A stretch of 5,460 bases of DNA from Clostridia bacterium. Its GTDB lineage: Bacteria; Bacillota_A; Clostridia; Christensenellales; Borkfalkiaceae. Shown in pieces: positions 1-3,970 of the stretch. Position 1 is the stretch's first letter. The number at the start of each line of letters is the position of its first letter. The stretch lies in contig RYWC01000054.1 in NCBI GenBank assembly GCA_003979335.1, positions 1 to 5,460 on the forward strand, in the 5' to 3' direction. The notes beneath the pieces are model-generated. The model had not been told where the DNA came from, did no database searches, and saw only the letters and a list, made by a program, of their open reading frames with translations. The position numbers and the translations under genes were made by a program.

Positions 1-78
1 CGCTTCAAGTTTTTTAACAGTTTCGCCCATTACGGAAAAATCCGCCGAAAGTATTGAGGGGGCTATTTTCGTTTGCAT
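1..78 (-). CDS. rpe: Ribulose-phosphate 3-epimerase, N-terminal 26 codons only (gene runs off the window)
   Basis: The first 26 residues begin MQTKIAPSILSADFSVMGE, which is the hallmark N-terminus of ribulose-phosphate 3-epimerase (K-I-A-P-S-I-L-S-A-D-F, the first strand of the TIM barrel with the substrate-binding Ser). The enzyme is cytosolic and interconverts ribulose 5-phosphate and xylulose 5-phosphate in the pentose phosphate pathway. The ATG at 78 is chosen because an AAGGAG site sits 6 nt upstream and the homology starts there. The gene begins 3 nt after the rlmN stop, so it is probably co-transcribed and translationally coupled with rlmN. The remaining roughly 190 residues, including the metal ligands and catalytic Asp, lie outside the window and cannot be checked. 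Confidence 0.88.
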   Translation of the reverse strand, partial: MQTKIAPSILSADFSVMGETVKKLEA

Positions 79-81
79 ATT

Positions 82-1128
82 CTACTCCTTATTTCCGTTT
101 TCCAGAAAGCTTGCGCGAAGCTGTCCGCACGCGCCTCCGACGTCCACGCCTATCTGCCGCCTGAGCGTTGCAGACAGTCCGCCGGACACAAGCATACCCA
201 AAAAAGAATACGCTTGCTTTTCGGTTACGGTTTTTAAATTTCTTTCTTTAACTTCGTTCAGTCTTATAAGGTTGACGTGACAGGGTCTGCCCTTTAAAAG
301 CTTTATAAGCTCTTCCGCATGCCTTGGGTCGCAGTTTTCGCCGTCTATGAGCGAATACTCGAATATATATCTTCTTCCGGTCTTTTCAAAGTAAAATTCA
401 CACGCTTTCAAAATTTCTGAAACGGAGTATTTTTTAGCTATCGGCATAGTCCTTGCGCGTCCCTCATCCGTCGTTTGGTGCAGGGATATGGTCAAATTAA
501 CGGGTATTTGCTCTTCGGCAAGCCTGTAAATTTCAGGCACCAATCCGCATGTGGAAAGGGAGATATTTCTTGCTGAAATGTTGATACCCTCGGGCGCGGA
601 AATATTCTTTAAAAAGCTAACAACCTCGCTGTAATTGTCAAGCGGTTCTCCGCTGCCCATAAGCACGACGTTTGTAACAGAACGCTTGTCCGCAGTGCCT
701 CCGTGCAATGAATTAACAACGAGAATCTGGCTGAGAATTTCACCCGAAGTCAAGTTGCGTTTAAGACCGCCCAAGGTGCTTGCGCAGAATTTACAACCCA
801 TTCTGCACCCGACCTGTGTAGAGACGCATTGCGTGTTGCCGTACTTGTACTTCATAAGCACGCCCTCTATAACATTGCCGTCGGAGAGCGCAAAAAGATA
901 TTTTTCAGTTCCGTCCGAGGAAGTAAGGGTCTTAACTACTTTAACAGGCTCGTCTTCGTACTCTTCTATAAGTTTCTGTCTCAAACTTTCGGGAACATTT
1001 ATTTTTGATATGGGTTTTCCGAGCATAAGCCCTGTATAAAGTTGCTTTGCGCGGAACTTTTTTTCGCCCATATTCAATATTAAATTTTCAAGCCCCTGAA
1101 AGCTCAAATCCTGTAAAATCTTTTTCAC
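82..1128 (-). CDS. rlmN: Dual-specificity 23S rRNA / tRNA adenine C2-methyltransferase RlmN (radical SAM)
   Basis: This is a 348-residue cytosolic radical-SAM enzyme. The family methylates C2 of A2503 in 23S rRNA and of A37 in a subset of tRNAs. The N-terminal accessory domain carries the family segment GEKKFRAKQLY (21-31). The radical-SAM cluster motif is C108-RMG-C112-KF-C115. The methyl-carrying cysteines match C101 (in CVSTQVGC) and C334 (in GGACGQLR), equivalent to E. coli C118 and C355. Glu88 (VIEGVLM) fits the conserved acidic residue. The SAM-binding GSGEPLDNY and the segments LSTCGLVPEI, TISLHQTTDEGR and FEYSLIDGEN follow in order. The length is normal and the gene looks intact. The start is GTG, chosen because residue 1 aligns with usual RlmN N-termini; no clear Shine-Dalgarno precedes it. 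A 228-bp gap separates it from rsmB, so it may have its own promoter. rpe follows after 3 nt. The Cfr resistance paralogue is less likely given the housekeeping context. Confidence 0.96.
   Translation of the reverse strand: MKKILQDLSFQGLENLILNMGEKKFRAKQLYTGLMLGKPISKINVPESLRQKLIEEYEDEPVKVVKTLTSSDGTEKYLFALSDGNVIEGVLMKYKYGNTQCVSTQVGCRMGCKFCASTLGGLKRNLTSGEILSQILVVNSLHGGTADKRSVTNVVLMGSGEPLDNYSEVVSFLKNISAPEGINISARNISLSTCGLVPEIYRLAEEQIPVNLTISLHQTTDEGRARTMPIAKKYSVSEILKACEFYFEKTGRRYIFEYSLIDGENCDPRHAEELIKLLKGRPCHVNLIRLNEVKERNLKTVTEKQAYSFLGMLVSGGLSATLRRQIGVDVGGACGQLRASFLENGNKE
85..90 (-). promoter_or_regulatory. Ribosome binding site of rpe (AAGGAG)
   Basis: AAGGAG on the minus strand lies 6 nt before the rpe ATG. 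It sits inside the last codons of rlmN, just before the rlmN TAG stop, so ribosomes finishing rlmN would be placed on the rpe start. Confidence 0.75.
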
Positions 1129-1356
1129 TCTGTTATACCAATTAATTTCAGAACGCCTAAACTAAATTTCGCGGAATGTATAATCATAATTTGTCAACTC
1201 TTTAATTTTAACGCTATGCTTTTGCTAATCTTTACCTTTTTACAATCTTTAAAATTTATTTCAACCGCATAATGCGGAAAAATTGCTGTTTATAAAACGG
1301 CAACGCGTCAACGCGTAAATTTTATAAAACGCACAACTTTTATTTGCTTTCCTAGT
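1129..1356. other. AT-rich intergenic gap between rsmB and rlmN, possible promoter region
   Basis: This is the only sizeable non-coding stretch in the window. I see no ORF or RNA gene in it. It holds a pair of 11-bp direct repeats with an 8-bp tandem repeat between them (1289-1331), and a small hairpin CCGCA-TAA-TGCGG (1265-1277) with no U-run after it on the minus strand. A perfect -35 hexamer TTGACA lies at 1192-1197 (minus), but no good -10 sits 16-18 nt downstream; TATACA (1177-1182) is only 9 nt away. A promoter for rlmN here is plausible from the gap length and the change in spacing but is not demonstrated by sequence. Confidence 0.4.
1289..1331. repeat. Two direct copies of TTTATAAAACG flanking a tandem CAACGCGT pair
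   Basis: TTTATAAAACG occurs at 1289-1299 and again at 1321-1331 in the same orientation. Between them CAACGCGT occurs twice back to back (1301-1308 and 1309-1316), which also gives two ACGCGT palindromes 8 bp apart. The arrangement lies in the rsmB-rlmN gap. It could be a protein-binding site or just a small local duplication; nothing in the sequence decides between these. Confidence 0.6.
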
Positions 1357-1962
1357 TCATAAATCCTGTTTTCTTTTGAACGCCGAAATATAAAAACCTG
1401 CGCCCATCGAAATTTGCGGAAGAAACTGCAAACCGTACTTTGTTGCCCTGTGTCCGAGAGGCGAAATAAGGTTAATTAAAGCATATTCGGGGTGCAATTC
1501 CAAGAATCTGCAAACCGTACTGTCATTTTCTTCTGGCAAAACCGAACAGGTGGAATAATAAAGCACACCGTCTTTTTTAACGTAACGCGAACAGTTTTCA
1601 AGAATTTTCAACTGAGTCTTGGTAAGAGAAACCAAATCGCTTTCCTTGCGGAAAAGCTTGATATCGGGGTTTTCGTTTATGACGCCAGTACCCGAACACG
1701 GCACGTCGCAGAGCACGCCGTCAAATGCCTGCTCCCACTCGGAATTATATACTAAGCTATCCGCCTGAATAGCATTAACATTATTCGCGCCCATACGCTC
1801 TGCATATGATTTTATAAGTTCCACCCTGTGAGGGTGCAGTTCGCAAGCACAAACGCTATCGCATTTTTTTGAAAGCAATACCGATTTACCTCCGGGCGCG
1901 GCGCAAGCGTCCAAAAAACTGCCGCACGGAGCAATTGCGTTGCATATTGCAACCGAGCCCAC
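1357..1962 (-). CDS. rsmB: C-terminal part of RsmB: SAM-dependent m5C methyltransferase domain, probably untranslated in this orientation
   Basis: This 201-codon stretch has all catalytic motifs of the RsmB/NOP2 family: the SAM loop DACAAPGGK (18-26), DVPCSGTG (86-93) with the cysteine that releases the product (C89), and YSTCSVLPEEN (136-146) with the nucleophilic cysteine (C139). It ends QFLPQISMGAGFYISAFKR as the family usually does. The real coding frame extends upstream through the left inverted repeat (to 2001), where DGGFFCGDYTFQSV matches the family's G-x-F-x-x-Q-D/S linker entry. The GTG at 1962 is an internal valine codon in the intact protein, has no ribosome binding site, and lies downstream of two in-frame stops. 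Independent translation is therefore doubtful. Without the NusB-like domain and linker, activity on rRNA would be unlikely. Confidence 0.8.
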   Translation of the reverse strand: MGSVAICNAIAPCGSFLDACAAPGGKSVLLSKKCDSVCACELHPHRVELIKSYAERMGANNVNAIQADSLVYNSEWEQAFDGVLCDVPCSGTGVINENPDIKLFRKESDLVSLTKTQLKILENCSRYVKKDGVLYYSTCSVLPEENDSTVCRFLELHPEYALINLISPLGHRATKYGLQFLPQISMGAGFYISAFKRKQDL

Positions 1963-1980
1963 GGACTGAAAGGTGTAATC

Positions 1981-2001
1981 GCCGCAGAAAAAGCCCCCGT
2001 C
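1981..2001 (-). repeat. Left arm of the 21-bp inverted repeat bounding the rsmB inversion
   Basis: On the minus strand this arm starts with GACGGGGGCTTTTTCT (perfect 16-bp core, next to the interior), then G, then CGGC. It encodes D-G-G-F-F-C-G of the RsmB linker in frame. It differs from the other arm only at 1985. Similarity stops abruptly on both sides. Confidence 0.9.
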
Positions 2002-2067
2002 TGGTTAGTCAAACGGCTCAGACGCAGTTATAAAAGCGAGGCGGCGCAGATTTTGTGCGCGGAAAGT

Positions 2068-2592
2068 TTAGGCGTCTGCGTGCGTTTTGAACGGAACAAA
2101 GAAAACTATCTTAATAAGCCGCACAAGGTTTCGCCTTTTGAAAACGTTTACTTTTTCGATAATTTTGTTCGCGACGGGGGCTTTTTCTACGGCCAATCTT
2201 TCATCTGTTTTTTCGGGCAAAGGCGGAATTTTATATGAACGCAAAAATGCGTTTACAAAGCCCGACGCGCCGTCCTTGCCGGTTTTTTTAGTGAGTTCAA
2301 CCGCATAATCGACAACCATATAGTCGTGCTTTTGCATAAATTCAAGCATATAAAGCGCAATTTTTATAATAATTTTAATTGCGTTTTTAGGCTGTTTTTT
2401 TACGTTTGCCCCTATAATATGCTCCAAATACACGTCTTTTTCGAGAACGCCGTAACAAATTTTTACGGTACGCGCTTTATTCAAAGGTTCAACCGGAGTT
2501 TCGGCTATCGCCTGTTTTAAAAACTTGCCGCCTATATAAACTTTACTGAGTATAAGATAGGGGTCTGTAAGCGGATTATTCAAGCACGTCAC
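2068..2592 (-). CDS. rsmB: N-terminal part of RsmB: NusB-like domain plus a 34-residue tail read from the inverted segment
   Basis: This is the 174-residue frame open in the present orientation. Residues 1-140 are genuine RsmB: the NusB-like helical domain, with typical segments such as ICYGVLEKDVYLEHII, IALYMLEFMQKHDYMVVDYA and GFVNAFLRSYK. The last seven of these residues (AVEKAPV) are encoded by the right inverted repeat. Residues 141-174 come from reading the inverted segment backwards. They form a basic, hydrophobic tail (NVFKRRNLVRLIKIVFFVPF) unrelated to RsmB, ending at TAA 2068-2070. The product would lack the whole methyltransferase domain and cannot methylate RNA. Whether it is stable, or has a role such as RNA binding, is unknown. 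The GTG start follows the family alignment only loosely; TTG at 2583 is an alternative. Confidence 0.75.
   Translation of the reverse strand: MTCLNNPLTDPYLILSKVYIGGKFLKQAIAETPVEPLNKARTVKICYGVLEKDVYLEHIIGANVKKQPKNAIKIIIKIALYMLEFMQKHDYMVVDYAVELTKKTGKDGASGFVNAFLRSYKIPPLPEKTDERLAVEKAPVANKIIEKVNVFKRRNLVRLIKIVFFVPFKTHADA
2173..2193 (+). repeat. Right arm of the 21-bp inverted repeat bounding the rsmB inversion
   Basis: On the plus strand this arm reads GACGGGGGCTTTTTCT, then A (2189), then CGGC: 20 of 21 identical to the left arm in inverted orientation. On the minus strand it encodes A-V-E-K-A-P-V, just before the W-L-V motif of the RsmB linker. The repeat thus encodes two different peptides on its two strands, both fitting the family. 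Confidence 0.9.
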
Positions 2593-3493
2593 CCGTTTTT
2601 ATCTTTCTTCCGTTGACGAAATCGGCGGCTTTCATTCTTTTTCCGCCCGAAATCTGCAAATCTGTTATAAGTATTCCGCCGCCGCCGCATTTCACGGTTA
2701 TACCGCGTTTGCCGACGGCAACGACTTCGCCGCATTTGCCATTAAAAGCTTCACACTCTTCGGCGCTGAAAATATTCAAGTCAGCCCCTCCGAAGAGGCA
2801 AAAAGCCGCAGGAGAAGGACTGAAAGCTTTAATTAAACGGCATATATGTTGGGGGGAATTTGAAAAATCAAGCTTTCCGTCCTCTTTGTTAAGCTTTTTG
2901 CAGTATGTCGCTTTTGAATCGTCCTGCATAAGAAGCTGACGGTCCCCTCTTTCCAAAAGTCCGACGGCTTCCTCCGCGGCTTCGGCTCCAAGCAACGCAA
3001 GTTTTTCCGTAAGCTCGCCGCAGGTCAAACCGCCTACTGGACATCTTTTTACAAGAAGCATATCGCCCGTGTCCATTTCAAGCTCGGTCTTCATTACGGT
3101 TACGCCCGTATATTCGTCACCCGAAAGAATAGCCGCCTGTATGGGTGAGGCGCCCCTGAATCTTGGCAGAAGCGATGCGTGAATATTCCATACGCCGCCT
3201 TTGAAAACGTCCAGAACTTCCTTTGAAAGCATCTGTCCGTAAGCACATGTAATCATAATGTCGGCGTTAAGGCTTTTTAGCGTCTCCACTTCGCTTCGGA
3301 TTTTAGGAAAGCCGTATACGGGAAGCCCCATCGACAGAGCGTATTCTTTAACAGGCGTAGGGGTAAGGACGCGCCGCCTTCCGACCGGCTTGTCCGGCTG
3401 AGTTATTACAGCCACAACTTCCCTTTTGCACTCCAAAAGCTTTTTTAGCGACGGAACCGCAAATTCGGGCGAGCCGGCAAAAACTATTTTCAT
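2576..3493 (-). CDS. fmt: Methionyl-tRNA formyltransferase
   Basis: Fmt transfers a formyl group from 10-formyltetrahydrofolate to Met-tRNA(fMet), giving the bacterial initiator tRNA; it acts in the cytosol. The 305-residue length is normal for the family. The N-terminus MKIVFAGSPEFAVPSL is the formyltransferase Rossmann start. QPDKPVGRRRVLTPTPVK (32-49) matches the tRNA-contacting loop. The catalytic Asn-His-Asp are N103 and H105 (VWNIHASLLPRFRGASPIQ) and D141 (EMDTGDML). The C-terminal OB-like domain ends in LQISGGKRMKAADFVNGRKI. The start at ATG 3493 is preferred over an in-frame one at 3589, because the extra 32 residues overlap def in another frame and match nothing in the family, and GGAGG lies 6 nt before 3493. 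It begins 1 nt after the def stop and overlaps rsmB by 17 nt. The zinc protease gene often found between fmt and rsmB in Bacillota is absent. Confidence 0.97.
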   Translation of the reverse strand: MKIVFAGSPEFAVPSLKKLLECKREVVAVITQPDKPVGRRRVLTPTPVKEYALSMGLPVYGFPKIRSEVETLKSLNADIMITCAYGQMLSKEVLDVFKGGVWNIHASLLPRFRGASPIQAAILSGDEYTGVTVMKTELEMDTGDMLLVKRCPVGGLTCGELTEKLALLGAEAAEEAVGLLERGDRQLLMQDDSKATYCKKLNKEDGKLDFSNSPQHICRLIKAFSPSPAAFCLFGGADLNIFSAEECEAFNGKCGEVVAVGKRGITVKCGGGGILITDLQISGGKRMKAADFVNGRKIKTGDVLE

Positions 3494-3494
3494 A

Positions 3495-3959
3495 TCAGTC
3501 CTCCGCAGGCAGGTCGTAAAGCTCGTCGGCTTTGTCAATATAAAGCACGCCGTCCAGATGGTCGATCTCGTGACAGACTGCACGGGCAAAAAAACCTTCG
3601 GCGGTGATTTTATGCTTCTTGCCGTTGCGGTCGCGGTACTCCGCCTTTACTTTTAGGGGGCGGCGCACAGTACCCTGTACACCTTTTACAGACAGGCAGC
3701 CCTCCGGGCCTACCTGTTCCCCTTTTTGCGAAACTATGACGGGGTTAATCATTTCGAAATAGCCCTCGTCCACGTCGATTACTACAACGCGTAGCGCAAG
3801 ACCTATCTGAGACGCGGCAAGTCCCGCTCCGCTTTCGGCGCGCACGGTTTCTTTCATATCCGTAAGAAGATTATGCAATTCCGCATTGAACGCTTTCACT
3901 TCTTCGCACTTCTGTCTTAAAACAGGGTCGTCTTTCTGAACGACGTATCTTTTTGCCAT
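3495..3959 (-). CDS. def: Peptide deformylase
   Basis: Def removes the N-formyl group from new polypeptides, using a ferrous ion (or similar metal), and acts at the ribosome exit. The 154-residue protein has the three deformylase motifs in order: motif I G44-AGLAASQIG, motif II E86-GCLS-90 with metal ligand C88, and motif III H130-EIDH-134 with the two metal-binding histidines and catalytic E131. Length and motif spacing fit a short type 1 bacterial deformylase. ATG 3959 has AGGAG 6 nt upstream and begins 9 nt after the priA stop. fmt follows after 1 nt, so the enzymes that add and remove the formyl group are made from adjacent genes, as in many bacteria. No missing residue was seen. Confidence 0.98.
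   Translation of the reverse strand: MAKRYVVQKDDPVLRQKCEEVKAFNAELHNLLTDMKETVRAESGAGLAASQIGLALRVVVIDVDEGYFEMINPVIVSQKGEQVGPEGCLSVKGVQGTVRRPLKVKAEYRDRNGKKHKITAEGFFARAVCHEIDHLDGVLYIDKADELYDLPAED
3500..3504 (-). promoter_or_regulatory. Ribosome binding site of fmt (GGAGG)
   Basis: GGAGG on the minus strand lies 6 nt before the fmt ATG, inside the last codons of def. It decides the fmt start at 3493 and implies coupling to def translation. Confidence 0.8.
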
Positions 3960-3965
3960 ACTTTG

Positions 3966-3970
3966 CTCCT
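3966..3970 (-). promoter_or_regulatory. Ribosome binding site of def (AGGAG)
   Basis: AGGAG on the minus strand lies 6 nt before the def ATG and overlaps the priA TAG stop codon (3969-3971), which suggests translational coupling between priA and def. Confidence 0.75.

Larger units (their letters stand above)
1981..2193. other. Putative intragenic invertible DNA segment (inverton) within rsmB
   Basis: The 171-bp interior (2002-2172) is flanked by 21-bp inverted repeats. Read on the plus strand from 2002 it encodes WLVKRLRRSYKSEAAQIL, then RFERNKENYL and ENVYFFDNFVR. This is exactly the RsmB linker expected after the NusB domain (family pattern P-x-W-L-V-x-R-x). When inverted, the N-terminal frame passes ...EKAPV into WLVKRL... 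and out through DGGFFCGDYTF into the catalytic domain. The interior is 57 codons, open in that orientation, while the present orientation holds two in-frame stops. No recombinase gene is in the window, so a site-specific enzyme would act from elsewhere. A static inversion or an assembly flip at the repeat remains an alternative. Confidence 0.82.
1357..2592 (-). pseudogene. rsmB: 16S rRNA m5C methyltransferase gene rsmB (sun), interrupted by an inverted internal segment (OFF orientation)
   Basis: RsmB makes m5C at C967 (E. coli numbering) of 16S rRNA using SAM. The full locus would encode 411 residues, close to the usual 430 or so: a NusB-like RNA-binding domain (about 1-130), a linker (about 135-205) and a Rossmann methyltransferase (about 205-411). 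As sequenced the minus strand cannot encode this, because codons 141-197 are present in reverse orientation (2002-2172). That places two in-frame TAA stops in the gene (2068-2070 and 2005-2007). Both outer parts are in the same frame, and all motifs in them are intact with no other lesion. Flipping the segment between the 21-bp inverted repeats restores one continuous frame. The gene is therefore better described as switched off or inverted than decayed. The GTG start at 2592 overlaps the end of fmt by 17 nt, so it is probably coupled to it. The exact start is uncertain because no strong ribosome binding site is present. Confidence 0.9.

Noticed and set aside
1177..1197. sigma-A type promoter for rlmN from TTGACA
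   Set aside because: The -35 hexamer is perfect, but the nearest -10-like TATACA is only 9 nt away and the position 17 nt away is CCGCGA; not reported as a promoter.
1265..1277. Hairpin CCGCA-TAA-TGCGG as a terminator after rsmB
   Set aside because: The stem is only 5 bp and no U-run follows it on the minus strand, so it does not make a convincing intrinsic terminator.
1963..2170. rsmB split explained by a frameshift, point nonsense mutation or sequencing error
   Set aside because: Both outer parts are in the same frame, and the missing peptide is present intact on the opposite strand, bounded exactly by inverted repeats; only an inversion explains this.
2053..2238. Plus-strand ORF as a separate small gene
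   Set aside because: Its reading is the displaced RsmB linker itself (ESLGVCVRFERNKENYL...) followed by antisense of the NusB part; it is a consequence of the inversion, not a gene.
3494..3589. Longer fmt start at 3589
   Set aside because: The 32 extra residues overlap the end of def in another frame and do not resemble Fmt; the ATG at 3493 has GGAGG in place and the canonical N-terminus.
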